DNA of 48,704 bases from Dysosmobacter sp. (GTDB taxonomy: Bacteria > Bacillota > Clostridia > Oscillospirales > Oscillospiraceae): contig JAPFEH010000005.1 in assembly GCA_026169195.1 (NCBI GenBank), forward strand, positions 72,837 to 121,540, read 5' to 3'. A program made the translations under genes and the position numbers. Below are positions 40,516 through 48,704 of this stretch, piece after piece (the first letter of the stretch is position 1; every line of letters starts with the position of its first letter). The notes under the pieces are model-generated. The model did not search any database, was not told the origin of the DNA, and worked only from the letters and a program-made list of their open reading frames with translations.

Positions 40516-41703
40516 ATGGCCAAAACAATGGATGCTTTTTCCGCCTCTCTGATGGCCGATAAGCGCGAGATCATCTTTGCTCCCACCGTGTATAAATTCC
40601 AGACCTTCGCTCAGATGGCGGAGGAGTTCAAGCTGAACGAGCGGGACGTGGTTCTGACCAACGAGTTCATCTACAAGCCCTTCATGGAAGAGCTGGGTCT
40701 GAAGTGCCAGTTCGTCTTTCAGGAAAAGTTCGGCGCCGGCGAGCCCTCTGAGGAAATGATCCAGACCATGTACGACGCCATCCCCTACGAGAGCTATGAC
40801 CGTGTCATCGCCGTGGGCGGCGGCGCCATTCTGGACCTGTGCAAGCTGCTGGGCTGCAAGCGTCCCGACACCGTGCACAACCTGTACTTCAAGCGCTTCC
40901 CTGTGGTCCACGAGAAGGACGTCATCGCCGTGCCCACCACCTGCGGCACCGGCTCTGAGTGCACCAACATCTCTGTGGCCATCGTCAAGGACGAGAAGGA
41001 CGGGGTCCTCACCGGCGGCGAGACCAAGCTGGGTCTGGTGTCCGACGACATCATCCCCAACAAGGTCTGCCTGATCCCCGACCTGCTGCGCACCCTGCCC
41101 TATAAGCCCTTCGCCTGCTCCGCCATCGACGCGCTGGTGCACGCAACCGAGTCCTTCCTGAGCCCCCACCGCAAGACCATCACCAGCGAGCTGTTCAGCG
41201 AGAAGGCCATGGACATGATCCTCAAGGGCTTCAAGCTGCTGGACGAGAAGGGTCAGGACGCCCGGTTCGAGTATATGGACGAATTCGTGACCGCCTCCTT
41301 CTATGCCGGCATCGCGTTCCTGAAGGCCGGCTGCGGCCCTGTCCACGGCATGAGCTTCCCCTTGGGCGGCACCTATCACGTGCCTCACGGTGAGTCCAAC
41401 TATATGCTCTTCGGCGCCATCATGGACTACTATGATGAGAAGAACCCCGACGGCGAGATCATGAAGTTCAAGAATCTGGTGGCTGGTATTCTGGGCTGCG
41501 AGCCCAAGGACGCCATCCCCGAGATGAACGCTCTGCTGCAGCGCATCCTGCCTCTGCGTCCTCTGCGGGACTGCGGCTTTACCGAGGCTGACTTCAAGGC
41601 ATTCCCCCTCAGCGTGGAAGCCAACCAGCAGCGCCTCATGACCAACGCCTACTATCCCTTCGATCTGGAGTCCGAAGAGGCCATCTATCGGAAGTGCTAT
41701 TGA
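40516..41703 (+). CDS. 4-Hydroxybutyrate dehydrogenase, iron-type alcohol dehydrogenase family
   Basis: A 395-residue group III (iron-type) alcohol dehydrogenase closely resembling the NAD-dependent 4-hydroxybutyrate dehydrogenase of C. kluyveri throughout: KFQTFAQMAEEF, VVLTNEFIYKPFMEE, the nucleotide motif AVGGGAILDLCKLLG, VPTTCGTGSECTNISVA, SAIDALVHATES, GPVHGMSFPLGGTYHVPHGE (metal His residues) and VEANQQRLMTNAYYPF. It would interconvert succinate semialdehyde and 4-hydroxybutyrate on the route to butyrate or from aminobutyrate. The ATG follows AAAGGAGAG. Codon use is strongly C- and G-ending, suggesting high expression. Other genes of that route are not in view. Confidence 0.85.
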   Translation: MAKTMDAFSASLMADKREIIFAPTVYKFQTFAQMAEEFKLNERDVVLTNEFIYKPFMEELGLKCQFVFQEKFGAGEPSEEMIQTMYDAIPYESYDRVIAVGGGAILDLCKLLGCKRPDTVHNLYFKRFPVVHEKDVIAVPTTCGTGSECTNISVAIVKDEKDGVLTGGETKLGLVSDDIIPNKVCLIPDLLRTLPYKPFACSAIDALVHATESFLSPHRKTITSELFSEKAMDMILKGFKLLDEKGQDARFEYMDEFVTASFYAGIAFLKAGCGPVHGMSFPLGGTYHVPHGESNYMLFGAIMDYYDEKNPDGEIMKFKNLVAGILGCEPKDAIPEMNALLQRILPLRPLRDCGFTEADFKAFPLSVEANQQRLMTNAYYPFDLESEEAIYRKCY

Positions 41704-41734
41704 TCTGCAACAACGATCATAACCACAGTCCATC

Positions 41735-41777
41735 AAAAAGAGCGGCGGGGCATCCTTTGGATGTCCCGCCGCTCTTT
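41735..41777. terminator. Bidirectional terminator between dehydrogenase and PPTase genes
   Basis: A long hairpin with arms AAAGAGCGGCGGG and CCCGCCGCTCTTT, A-rich before and T-rich after, between two convergent genes. It can serve both strands. Confidence 0.85.
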
Positions 41778-41840
41778 TCATTTCATCCGAAAGCTGTCGC
41801 TCTTTCCGCTCTGCTCCGGCAGCCCCTTCATCCTGCGCCT

Positions 41841-42449
41841 TCAAACCGCCGAATCGCGCAGCAGATCCTCCATATTGCGGATCAACAAGCATTCGGGCAC
41901 GTCTCCTCCGCGAATCGCCGCTCCGGAAACATACCCCGGAAAGCTTTTGACTTCCCGATAGCTTTTATCCGAACCTGCTGCCGACTCCCGACGGAGCTGG
42001 GAACGGATTCCGATTCCCAGACATTTCGCCTGAGCTTCCTGATGCACCCAAAGGGAGATGCACGCCTCTTCCGTATCTGCCCCCAATCGCTTCATGAGAC
42101 GGGGACTGATCGGACGGATCCGTTCAATATCTACGCCGATCGGCTGGCAGGCAATGCCTGACATGACCGCCCCCTCTGTATGACTGAGATTGAAATGCAC
42201 CTGCGGAGCCTCCGGAAACCACGGTTTTCCCATAGAAGTCACTTCCACCGCGGGAAGAGATTTCCAGCCATACTGCTCCCGCAGGGCAAGCCTTAAAAGC
42301 AGCCACGCGCACAACGGTTCCCTTCGTGCTTCCGGCCGCAGCCTCAGCAGACGCTCCTGCCGCGTTTCGGGCAGCAAGGGCAGCAGGCGCAGGAAATCTC
42401 TGCTTTCCAGAGTCCCCTCCAACCGAACAGCCCACAGGCTTGTGTCCAT
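41841..42449 (-). CDS. 4'-Phosphopantetheinyl transferase, Sfp type
   Basis: A 202-residue enzyme that moves phosphopantetheine from coenzyme A to a carrier-protein Ser. The family motifs are HFNLSHTEGAVM, the metal site IGVDIERIRP (Asp and Glu present) and the C-terminal WVHQEAQAKCLGIG, in which Lys of the usual W-x-x-K-E-A is Gln while the metal Glu and later Lys remain. Length is near that of small Sfp relatives. ATG follows GGAGGGGGAAGG. No carrier-protein, polyketide or peptide synthetase gene is in the window, so the target is unknown; activation of the fatty-acid carrier or a distant cluster is possible. Confidence 0.88.
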   Translation of the reverse strand: MDTSLWAVRLEGTLESRDFLRLLPLLPETRQERLLRLRPEARREPLCAWLLLRLALREQYGWKSLPAVEVTSMGKPWFPEAPQVHFNLSHTEGAVMSGIACQPIGVDIERIRPISPRLMKRLGADTEEACISLWVHQEAQAKCLGIGIRSQLRRESAAGSDKSYREVKSFPGYVSGAAIRGGDVPECLLIRNMEDLLRDSAV

Positions 42450-42475
42450 CCTTCCCCCTCCTTTTGTAACATTTT

Positions 42476-42504
42476 ATTTTATGAAATGTTCTAATCTTTG
42501 TAAA
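42476..42504 (-). promoter_or_regulatory. Promoter of the Sfp-type transferase gene
   Basis: TTTACA (42504-42499), 17 bases, TAAAAT (42481-42476) on the minus strand, about 27 bases upstream of the start codon. Confidence 0.65.
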
Positions 42505-42512
42505 TGAATACT

Positions 42513-42568
42513 CCTCACAAAATTTTTTCAAAATTTTTGTGAAAAAAAAGAGGATTTTTTTGTTTCAC
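42513..42568. other. AT-rich inverted repeats in the divergent region before dnaG
   Basis: Two overlapping near-palindromes, CACAAAATTTT...AAAATTTTTGTG (about 42515-42541) and GTGAAAAAAA...TTTTTTTG.TTTCAC (42539-42568), lie between the divergent transferase and dnaG genes. They may be regulator sites or fold as weak terminators. A clear dnaG promoter was not found. Confidence 0.4.
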
Positions 42569-42673
42569 GGGGTATAACAAGAGTGTCGCGAAACAGGCAG
42601 GGTCTGTCTGTGTCCCTTTTATCCTGTATGAGAAGCGGGAATTTTGGCTAAACTGACCGAAAGGAGGCCGTCC

Positions 42674-44458
42674 ATGGCATTCCCTCAGCACTTTTTGGAT
42701 GAGCTGATGGCGCGCAGCGACATTGTAGACGTGGTGGGCAGCTATGTTCAGCTGACCCGCAAGGGCGCCAATCTTTTCGGGCTGTGCCCCTTTCACAGCG
42801 AAAAAACCGGCTCTTTTTCCGTAGCACCGGATAAGCAGATCTACTATTGTTTCGGCTGTAAAAAAGGCGGCGGCGTCGTCAACTTTATTATGGAAGAGGA
42901 GAACCTCTCCTATCCGGAAGCGATCCGTTTTCTGGCAAAGCGCGCCGGAATGGAGGTCCCGGAAGAGGAGGGGGACCGGGAAGCCAGCCGCCGCAGGCAG
43001 AGACTTCTGGATTTGAATCGGGACGCCGCCCGTTTCTATCATCATCTCTTACAGCAGCCGGAGGGGCAGGCTGTGCGAGACTATCTGGACCGCCGGCAGA
43101 TCCGTTGGCCCACTGCCGTAAAATTCGGCATGGGTGCCTCGCTTGACTCCTGGGACACGCTGTTGACCGCCATGGTCCAAAAGGGCTACTCAAAGGCGGA
43201 GCTTTTGGCAGCAGGCCTGATCGTTCAAAATAAGAACGGCGGATTTTATGACAAATTCCGCAACCGGCTCATGCTGCCGGTCATTGACACGCGGGGGGAC
43301 GTGGTTGCCTTCGGCAGTCGGGTTCTGGACAAATCGGAGCCCAAATATATGAACTCCTCGGAAACGCCGGTTTATTCCAAGCGGCGGGTGCTTTATGGCC
43401 TGAATCTGGCAAAAAAAACCAAGCGGCCCAATATCATCCTTTGTGAAGGAAATCTGGATATTGTAACGCTCCATCAGGCCGGCTTCGACAATGCGGTCGC
43501 CTCCATGGGCACTGCGCTGACCGTGGAGCAGACCCGCCTCTTGAGCCGGTTTACCAAGGAACTGGTGCTGTGCTACGACAATGATAACGCCGGCAGGATC
43601 GCCACAGAGCGCGCGCTGCAAATCTTAAACGGCTCGGAATTTTCCGTGAAGGTGCTCCAGCTCCCCCGCCGGCTGCAAAACGGCGAACTGGTCAAGCAGG
43701 ACGCCGATGACTTCATCAAGACACAAGGGGCAGACGCGTTTGAACGCCTGATGAACGGCAGCGAAAACGGCATCGAGTTCCGCATGGCGCAAGCCGCCGC
43801 AAAATATGATCTCTCCGGAGATGAAGACCGCGTCGCTTACTGCGAAGAAGTCAGTCAGCTGCTGGCTGCACTTCCCAACGCCGTAGAACGGGAGATTTAT
43901 ACCGGCCGCGCCGCAGAACTTGCCCGGATCTCACCGGAGGCCATGAAATTAGAGGTCCAGCGCGTCTACAAGCGGAACGCCTCCAAAGCGCGGCGGATCG
44001 AGCTGCGAAAAGACCTGAATCCCGCAGCTCAGCTGCAGCCCAAGGAGCGTTCCCTACGGTATGACAATCTCCGCTCCGCCCGGGCGGAGGAGGGCGTTTT
44101 GAGACTTTTGATGCTGGATGACAGTCTCTTTCCAGCCGACAGTCCGCTGCAGGAGCAGGACTTCTCCTCTCCCCTGCTGGGCCGCGTCTTCTCTCTGCTG
44201 TGGGCCGCGCACAAAGAAGGGCGCCCCCTGTCTCCGGGTCTGTTGGCGGGCGCGCTCAGTCCGGAGGAAGCCAGCCATATCGCCGGCATCTGCCAACAGC
44301 CGGAATCCCCGCAGAATGCTCAGCGGGCTTTGGCTGACTACATAGATCTCATAAAAACAGAAGCAAGAAAACGCGCCGGCGGGGAAATCGATCCTCTGCT
44401 GGCTGCCACAGAAAAATGGAAAGACAAGAAGGGTACTGGAGGAAAGCAGCATGGCTAA
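42674..44458 (+). CDS. dnaG: DNA primase
   Basis: A 594-residue primase that makes RNA primers at the replication fork. The zinc-binding N-terminus reads [15 protein letters not shown] with CFGCKKGGG. The TOPRIM domain has the catalytic Glu in [17 protein letters not shown] and the acidic [19 protein letters not shown]. The C-terminal helical part would bind DnaB. The ATG at 42674 follows GAAAGGAGGCCGTCC; the longer reading begins at a TTG within the promoter region. It overlaps rpoD by eight bases, as in the macromolecular synthesis operon of Firmicutes; rpsU is absent upstream. Confidence 0.97.
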   Translation: MAFPQHFLDELMARSDIVDVVGSYVQLTRKGANLFGLCPFHSEKTGSFSVAPDKQIYYCFGCKKGGGVVNFIMEEENLSYPEAIRFLAKRAGMEVPEEEGDREASRRRQRLLDLNRDAARFYHHLLQQPEGQAVRDYLDRRQIRWPTAVKFGMGASLDSWDTLLTAMVQKGYSKAELLAAGLIVQNKNGGFYDKFRNRLMLPVIDTRGDVVAFGSRVLDKSEPKYMNSSETPVYSKRRVLYGLNLAKKTKRPNIILCEGNLDIVTLHQAGFDNAVASMGTALTVEQTRLLSRFTKELVLCYDNDNAGRIATERALQILNGSEFSVKVLQLPRRLQNGELVKQDADDFIKTQGADAFERLMNGSENGIEFRMAQAAAKYDLSGDEDRVAYCEEVSQLLAALPNAVEREIYTGRAAELARISPEAMKLEVQRVYKRNASKARRIELRKDLNPAAQLQPKERSLRYDNLRSARAEEGVLRLLMLDDSLFPADSPLQEQDFSSPLLGRVFSLLWAAHKEGRPLSPGLLAGALSPEEASHIAGICQQPESPQNAQRALADYIDLIKTEARKRAGGEIDPLLAATEKWKDKKGTGGKQHG

Positions 44459-45884
44459 AAAAAGTGAATTGGAACTGCAGGCAGACGCTCTGCTGGCCGC
44501 CGCAGCGGCGGAGGAACGGGAAGCGACTGCCAGGACATCCAAACGCGGCGGTAAAAAAGCGGCCCCGGCCGCTCCGGAAACGCCTCATATCATGACGGAT
44601 GAGGAGGCAAAAAAGGCCGGCATCATCCGTTTGGATGACAAACAGGTTGCTGCCCTGCCTGCCGCCAGCTGGCTGATCTCTCAGGAAAAGCTGCGGGAAT
44701 TGCTGGCAAAGGGAAAGAAAAAGGGAAAGCTGGAGTCTTCTGAACTGATGGAGGTCGTAGACGACCTAAATCTTGAAAGCGAACAGATGGATCAGCTGTA
44801 TGATTCTCTGGAAGCGCTGAACATCGACATCAGCACCAGCGAAGACCTGCTGCCGGATCTCGGTGATACCGAGCCTGCCGCCGAAGAGATCGCCGATGTG
44901 GAAGAGGAAGAACTGGTAGACCCCAATTCTCTGGTAAACAGCTTCTCGATCGACGATCCTGTCCGTATGTATCTCAAGGAAATCGGCAAGGTCCCCCTGC
45001 TCTCTCCGGACGAGGAGATCGAGCTGGCACAGGCGCTGACCGCCGGCAATATCGCCGTGGAGCGCTTGGGCGATCTGGAGTCCCGCCGTCAAGCGGGAGA
45101 GCCCACCGACGATGTGACACCCGAACAGGAAGCCGCATGGAAAAAGGATCTGAAGGCCGGAGAACGCGCCAAGCAGAAGCTGGCTGAAGCCAACCTGCGT
45201 CTCGTGGTTTCCATTGCCAAGCGTTATGTGGGCCGCGGTATGCTGTTTTTGGACCTGATCCAAGAGGGCAATCTGGGCCTCATCAAAGCAGTGGAGAAAT
45301 TCGACTATACAAAGGGCTTCAAATTCTCCACATACGCGACATGGTGGATCCGGCAGGCCATTACCCGTGCCATTGCCGATCAGGCCCGTACCATCCGGAT
45401 TCCCGTCCACATGGTGGAGACGATCAACAAGGTCATCCGGGTCAGCCGTCAGCTTTTGCAGGAGCTCGGGCACGATCCTTCCCCCAACGAGATCGCCGCA
45501 GAGATGAGCATGCCCGTGGAGAAGGTCCGTGAAATCCTGAAAATCGCACAGGAGCCCGTTTCACTGGAAACTCCCATCGGTGAAGAGGAAGACAGCCATC
45601 TGGGTGATTTCATCCCCGATGAAGGGGCTTCCGAACCCAGCGAAGCCGCAAGCTTTACGCTTTTGAAGGAGCAGCTGATGGATGTCCTGTCCACGTTGAC
45701 TCCCAGAGAGGAAAAAGTCCTCAAGCTCCGCTTCGGGATCGAGGATGGCCGCACCCGCACATTGGAAGAAGTCGGAAAGGAATTCAATGTTACCCGTGAG
45801 CGCATCCGGCAGATCGAAGCCAAAGCCCTGCGGAAGCTGCGTCATCCCAGCCGCAGCAAAAAGCTGAAGGATTTCCTCAACTGA
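44451..45884 (+). CDS. rpoD: Primary sigma factor of RNA polymerase
   Basis: A 477-residue sigma-70 of the RpoD/SigA type. Region 1.2 begins at [17 protein letters not shown] near residue 168. Region 2 has [21 protein letters not shown] and the -10-binding [20 protein letters not shown]. Region 3 begins [15 protein letters not shown], and region 4 ends with [20 protein letters not shown]. The first 50 residues are rich in Ala and Lys and unlike other sigma factors; a short insertion (residues about 205-235, [17 protein letters not shown]) lies between 1.2 and 2.1. The ATG lies within the end of dnaG, after GGAGGAAAGCAGC. Confidence 0.98.
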   Translation: MAKKSELELQADALLAAAAAEEREATARTSKRGGKKAAPAAPETPHIMTDEEAKKAGIIRLDDKQVAALPAASWLISQEKLRELLAKGKKKGKLESSELMEVVDDLNLESEQMDQLYDSLEALNIDISTSEDLLPDLGDTEPAAEEIADVEEEELVDPNSLVNSFSIDDPVRMYLKEIGKVPLLSPDEEIELAQALTAGNIAVERLGDLESRRQAGEPTDDVTPEQEAAWKKDLKAGERAKQKLAEANLRLVVSIAKRYVGRGMLFLDLIQEGNLGLIKAVEKFDYTKGFKFSTYATWWIRQAITRAIADQARTIRIPVHMVETINKVIRVSRQLLQELGHDPSPNEIAAEMSMPVEKVREILKIAQEPVSLETPIGEEEDSHLGDFIPDEGASEPSEAASFTLLKEQLMDVLSTLTPREEKVLKLRFGIEDGRTRTLEEVGKEFNVTRERIRQIEAKALRKLRHPSRSKKLKDFLN

Positions 45885-45922
45885 ATCCTTCAGCCTCTTC
45901 ACACGAACCGCCGCACCCAATG

Positions 45923-45953
45923 CCCCCGGTACGAACTGTTTTCGTACCGGGGG
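45923..45953 (+). terminator. Terminator of dnaG-rpoD
   Basis: A 13-base-pair stem CCCCCGGTACGAA/TTCGTACCGGGGG with a five-base loop, about 40 bases after rpoD. The T tract is weak. Confidence 0.65.
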
Positions 45954-46079
45954 TATATTGCGTAAAATACAAGTTCCCTGCAAGCGCCCATGCCGCGCAG
46001 ATTTTTCACATTCCGAAGCTTCCGCGGATCAGTATTGTTAAATCCATGTAAAGCCTTTGATAAGGTTCCGTCAAATCCG

Positions 46080-46109
46080 TTGACAGTGCGATCTTTCCCT
46101 TTCTATAAT
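46080..46109 (+). promoter_or_regulatory. Sigma-A promoter of the Na/phosphate symporter gene
   Basis: TTGACA (46080-46085), 18 bases, TATAAT (46104-46109): both hexamers are perfect. The leader is about 72 bases. The stretch 45954-46079 holds nothing else recognisable. Confidence 0.8.
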
Positions 46110-46187
46110 GTTGTTTTGTCTGGATTCGACGACTGGCAGACCGGCTGGCCGCCGCATCCGCAAATCAGACGCAAGGAGGATCTCCCC

Positions 46188-47828
46188 GTGCACATCAGTG
46201 ATTTTTTGAGTCTTCTGGGAGGACTGGCATTATTTCTGTATGGTATGCAGATGATGAGTTCCGGTCTGGAGGCTGCCGCAGGAGACCGTATGAAAGGGAT
46301 TCTGGAGCGGCTGACTGCCAATCGTTTTCTCGGTGTTCTGGTAGGCGCTGTGATCACGGCAGTGATTCAGTCCTCCTCTGCCACCACGGTGATGGTAGTC
46401 GGGTTTGTCAATGCCGGAATCATGACGCTCAATCAGGCAGTCTGGATCATCATGGGCGCCAATATCGGTACCACCGTCACCGGACTGTTGATTGCTCTGG
46501 ATGTTGGTGCGCTGGCTCCGCTGTTTGCATTTGCGGGAGTTGTGCTGGTGGTTTTCGTAAAAAAGCAGCAGTTCCACCACATCGGACAGATTCTGGCCGG
46601 TCTAGGCGTGCTGTTTATCGGCATGGACATGATGAGCGCCGCCATGTCCCCGCTTCGGGATGAGCCAGCCTTTGTCAATCTGATGTCCTCCTTCTCCAAC
46701 CCGCTGCTGGGCATCCTGTTCGGCGCGGTCTTCACCGCTGTGATCCAATCCTCTTCCGCTTCTGTCGGCATTCTGCAAACACTGGCTGCCAGCGGTGCCA
46801 TCGGATTTTCCAGCGCAGTATTCGTCTTATTCGGCCAAAATATCGGCACCTGCATCACCGCAGTTCTGGCGGCTGTGGGTACCAGCCGAAGTGCAAAGCG
46901 GACAACCGTGATTCATCTGCTCTTCAACCTGATCGGCACAGCGGTCTTTACCGCTCTGGTCCTGCTGCTGCCAATTACTGATTGGGTTGAAAGCTTGATT
47001 GCTTCTCCAAAGGCGCAGATCGCTGCCATGCACACCGCCTTCAACATCGTTACGACCCTTCTTCTGCTGCCGCTCGGCAATCATCTCGCCAAGCTGGCGG
47101 TCCTCATTCTGCCGGAGCTTCCGGAAGAGGAGGGCAGAGACATGCATCTGGAATACCTGACTCCCGTTCACTTGGGCAATCAGGAGGGCGCGCTCGGCTC
47201 CTCCGCCATCTACCTGAACCAAATGCAGCGGGAGCTGCGCCGGATGCTTTTCATGGCGCGCAGCAACCTGTCCGCCGGTTTCCATGCTGTACTCAGCCGC
47301 GATGTTTCTCAGGTCTCCCGGATTGAAGATACGGAGGAATATCTGGACTTTTTGAACAAGGAGATCTCCCGCCGCATCTCCGCTTTTATTTCGCTGGAAA
47401 CCAACGAGCGCAGCTCTGCTGCCATCAGCGGCTGCTTTGCCATCTCCGGCAATATTGAGCGGATCGGCGATCACGCCATGAACATCTGTGGCTATGCGCA
47501 GCGGCTGGCCGGCAAACACATCTCCTTCTCCCCGCAGGCACAGGAGGAGATCGTGCAAATGCAGGATCTCTGTCTGCAATCCATCGACATCCTGCTGGAT
47601 GATGAAGCAGAGACTTCGCTCCTGCTTTCCAAGATTTCCGTGCTGGAGCAGCAAATTGACGATTGGACCGTTCAATTCCGCCGCCGGCAGATCGACCGGA
47701 TGCGGGCGGGAACCTGCTCGGAGGAAGCCTGTGTCCTGTACTCGGAGCTTTTGACAGACTTTGAGCGGATCGGCGATCACGCCCTGAACATCGGTCAGGA
47801 GCTGGCGCAAATGCAGGAGAGCGCCTGA
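46188..47828 (+). CDS. Na/phosphate symporter with C-terminal PhoU-like domain
   Basis: A 546-residue inner-membrane protein of the Na/Pi-cotransporter II family (YjbB/NptA relatives). The two inverted repeats each carry the QSSSA signature: AVITAVIQSSSATTVMVVGFV near residue 55 and AVFTAVIQSSSASVGILQTL near 185. After about eight membrane segments the cytoplasmic part from about residue 350 is PhoU-like, with two helical repeats each with ERIGDHA.N (NIERIGDHAMNICGY and DFERIGDHALNIGQE). The GTG at 46188 follows AAGGAGGATCTCCCC; upstream in-frame ATGs have no ribosome site. It probably exports or imports phosphate. Confidence 0.94.
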   Translation: MHISDFLSLLGGLALFLYGMQMMSSGLEAAAGDRMKGILERLTANRFLGVLVGAVITAVIQSSSATTVMVVGFVNAGIMTLNQAVWIIMGANIGTTVTGLLIALDVGALAPLFAFAGVVLVVFVKKQQFHHIGQILAGLGVLFIGMDMMSAAMSPLRDEPAFVNLMSSFSNPLLGILFGAVFTAVIQSSSASVGILQTLAASGAIGFSSAVFVLFGQNIGTCITAVLAAVGTSRSAKRTTVIHLLFNLIGTAVFTALVLLLPITDWVESLIASPKAQIAAMHTAFNIVTTLLLLPLGNHLAKLAVLILPELPEEEGRDMHLEYLTPVHLGNQEGALGSSAIYLNQMQRELRRMLFMARSNLSAGFHAVLSRDVSQVSRIEDTEEYLDFLNKEISRRISAFISLETNERSSAAISGCFAISGNIERIGDHAMNICGYAQRLAGKHISFSPQAQEEIVQMQDLCLQSIDILLDDEAETSLLLSKISVLEQQIDDWTVQFRRRQIDRMRAGTCSEEACVLYSELLTDFERIGDHALNIGQELAQMQESA

Positions 47829-47840
47829 CCGGGCTTGATG

Positions 47841-47882
47841 CAGCAGGCGGGGAATCCGGTTTTCCGGATTCCCCGCCTGCTG
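47841..47882 (+). terminator. Terminator of the Na/phosphate symporter gene
   Basis: A perfect 19-base-pair stem (CAGCAGGCGGGGAATCCGG arm) with a four-T loop, 12 bases after the stop. The T tail is short. Confidence 0.8.
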
Positions 47883-47938
47883 TTGTGGGTTGGAAGAGAT
47901 GCGCAGACAAAATGAATGCACTCTGACTCATAAAAGAA

Positions 47939-47972
47939 AGTCGGAGCAAGCTTTATATCGCTTGCTCCGACT
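47939..47972 (-). terminator. Terminator of the tRNA-Ser pair
   Basis: A 13-base-pair stem AGTCGGAGCAAGC/GCTTGCTCCGACT with an eight-base loop, followed on the minus strand by TTCTTTT. It begins at the end of the second tRNA. Confidence 0.85.
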
Positions 47973-48066
47973 TGGCGCGGAAGGAGGGATTTGAACCCTC
48001 GCGGCGTTTATTAGACACCCTACTCCCTTAGCAGGGGAGCCCCTTCGGCCTCTTGGGTACTTCCGC
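47973..48066 (-). tRNA. tRNA-Ser (anticodon GCU)
   Basis: A 94-base class II tRNA including the encoded CCA. The acceptor stem pairs GCGGAAG with CTTCCGC, the discriminator is G, and the anticodon arm CTCCC-CTGCTAA-GGGAG gives anticodon GCU, reading AGC and AGU. The long variable arm and the T loop GGTTCAAATCC fit tRNA-Ser. Confidence 0.95.
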
Positions 48067-48079
48067 AAATATTGAATTT

Positions 48080-48167
48080 TGGCGGAGAGAGTGGGATTCG
48101 AACCCACGGACGCTTTCACGTCGCCGGTTTTCAAGACCGGTTCCTTCAACCGCTCGGACATCTCTCC
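48080..48167 (-). tRNA. tRNA-Ser (anticodon UGA)
   Basis: An 88-base class II tRNA with encoded CCA and discriminator G. The acceptor stem is GGAGAGA/TCTCTCC, and the anticodon arm CCGGT-CTTGAAA-ACCGG gives UGA, reading UCN codons. It is the first gene of the pair, 13 bases before the GCU tRNA, and shares its promoter and terminator. Confidence 0.95.
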
Positions 48168-48206
48168 ATAAAGCGGCGGAAGTGTCCGTCAATCGGGCAC
48201 TTGTTT

Positions 48207-48235
48207 ATGATACCATACCCCCATCATCTTGTCAA
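48207..48235 (-). promoter_or_regulatory. Promoter of the tRNA-Ser pair
   Basis: TTGACA (48235-48230), 17 bases, TATCAT (48212-48207) on the minus strand, about 35 bases upstream of the UGA tRNA. Confidence 0.75.
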
Positions 48236-48288
48236 CAAATTTTTTCGAAAGCTTTTCCAGATTTTCTTCAATTTCTTTCTAAAAGTAG

Positions 48289-48317
48289 TTGACAGGCGTT
48301 ACTTCGACTGATATAAT
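48289..48317 (+). promoter_or_regulatory. Sigma-A promoter of rplU
   Basis: TTGACA (48289-48294), 17 bases, TATAAT (48312-48317): a full consensus match, as expected for a ribosomal-protein operon. Confidence 0.88.
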
Positions 48318-48324
48318 TTACAAG

Positions 48325-48397
48325 CCGCTTTGAATGGGTCTTAAGTGTCCGTATGGACCGCCCCCGACAGCGAGCCCGTAATGAAGGAGTTGAAACA
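48325..48397 (+). ncRNA. Probable L21 leader RNA
   Basis: The 80-base leader of rplU carries GGGTCTTAAGTGTCC, GGACCGCCCCCGACAGCG and GAGCCC, a pattern like the L21 leader of Firmicutes, which binds ribosomal protein L21 for feedback control. The call is from memory of that motif; a covariance search would settle it. Confidence 0.55.
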
Positions 48398-48401
48398 AAG
48401 A

Positions 48402-48704
48402 ATGAACGCAATCATCGTGACTGGCGGCAAGCAGTACAAGGTGGCTGAGGGCGACGTGGTTTTCATTGAAAAGCTGCCCGCAGAGGCCGGCGACACCGTG
48501 AAGTTCGATCAGGTTCTGGCCATCATCGACGGCGAGAACGCCACGTTCGGCACCCCCGTTGTGGAGGGCGCTTCCGTGGAGGCCAAGATCGTCAAGAACG
48601 GCAAGGGCAAGAAGATCCGCATCTTCAAGTACAATGCCAAGAAGGGTTACCGCAAGCGTCAGGGCCATCGTCAGCCTTACACCAAGGTTGAGATCGCCAA
48701 GATC
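48402..48704 (+). CDS. rplU: Ribosomal protein L21, 3' end outside window
   Basis: The 101 codons in view cover nearly all of L21 (usual length about 103): [17 protein letters not shown] at the start, [20 protein letters not shown] and the signature [11 protein letters not shown] at the end. L21 binds 23S rRNA in the large subunit. The ATG at 48402 is preferred to an in-frame ATG at 48381, because AAGGAG lies between them; the spacing is somewhat long. The usual partners (a cysteine protease and rpmA) presumably follow off the edge. Confidence 0.96.
   Translation, partial: MNAIIVTGGKQYKVAEGDVVFIEKLPAEAGDTVKFDQVLAIIDGENATFGTPVVEGASVEAKIVKNGKGKKIRIFKYNAKKGYRKRQGHRQPYTKVEIAKI

Noticed and set aside
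48053-48311. Plus-strand frames over the tRNA genes
   Set aside because: They read through the complements of two clear tRNA-Ser genes.
1-48704. CRISPR arrays, insertion sequences, prophage
   Set aside because: No regularly spaced repeats, transposase, integrase or phage structural genes were seen on either strand.

Overview
The window looks like chromosomal DNA of a fairly GC-rich (roughly 55-60% by eye) anaerobic Firmicute of the class Clostridia, most likely a gut Oscillospiraceae-type bacterium (inference). Signs are strong AGGAGG-type ribosome sites, consensus sigma-A promoters, a dnaG-rpoD pair, a separate L21 leader plus rplU, a Bacillus/Clostridium-type UPF0291 protein and YlmH, a polymerase I with a dead proofreading domain, and a 4-hydroxybutyrate dehydrogenase close to that of C. 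kluyveri. No insertion sequence, prophage or CRISPR array was seen.

Layout. 1-4.5 kb (minus): rpoB cut by the window edge, a YjbQ-family enzyme, and a secreted VanY-type carboxypeptidase. 4.6-8.3 kb (minus): a ribose/inositol-type ABC importer (binding protein, double ATPase, permease). 8.9-14.2 kb (plus): a myo-inositol breakdown operon, iolE-iolB-iolD, a hairpin-dense non-coding stretch, a small zinc-ribbon gene, then iolG. Importer and operon are divergent and plausibly take up and degrade an inositol; iolC, iolJ and iolA are not in view. 14.3-17.1 kb: an aminotransferase, an HTH-less CRP-like protein, a WapI-like immunity protein and a ModE-like regulator, the last two divergent from promoters that share one -35 hexamer. 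17.3-22.3 kb (minus): an operon of ABC exporter, ylmH, UPF0291 and an XpaC-like protein, and before it a zinc-ribbon/Big2/SH3 membrane protein. 22.4-23.1 kb: udk.

23.8-28.6 kb (minus): polA, rimI, a second acetyltransferase and tsaD. 28.9-30.7 kb: an AT-rich XRE regulator and a compact divergent pair of a small XRE repressor and a 54-residue protein around two matching operators. 30.8-34.6 kb (plus): adenine deaminase, a small membrane protein and an NSS sodium symporter. 34.7-38.2 kb (minus): aspartate-type aminotransferase overlapping a radical SAM gene, a cysteine-rich small protein and an alpha/beta hydrolase. 38.6-41.7 kb (plus): split transketolase and 4-hydroxybutyrate dehydrogenase behind a structured leader. 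41.8-48.7 kb: a lone Sfp-type phosphopantetheinyl transferase, dnaG-rpoD, a Na/phosphate symporter with a PhoU domain, two tRNA-Ser genes, and rplU cut by the right edge.

Most of the window is housekeeping and catabolic. I found no clear new multi-gene system. The most interesting signals are non-coding: the hairpin array within the iol operon, two symmetrical promoter arrangements, the paired operators of the small XRE module, and the leader before the split transketolase.
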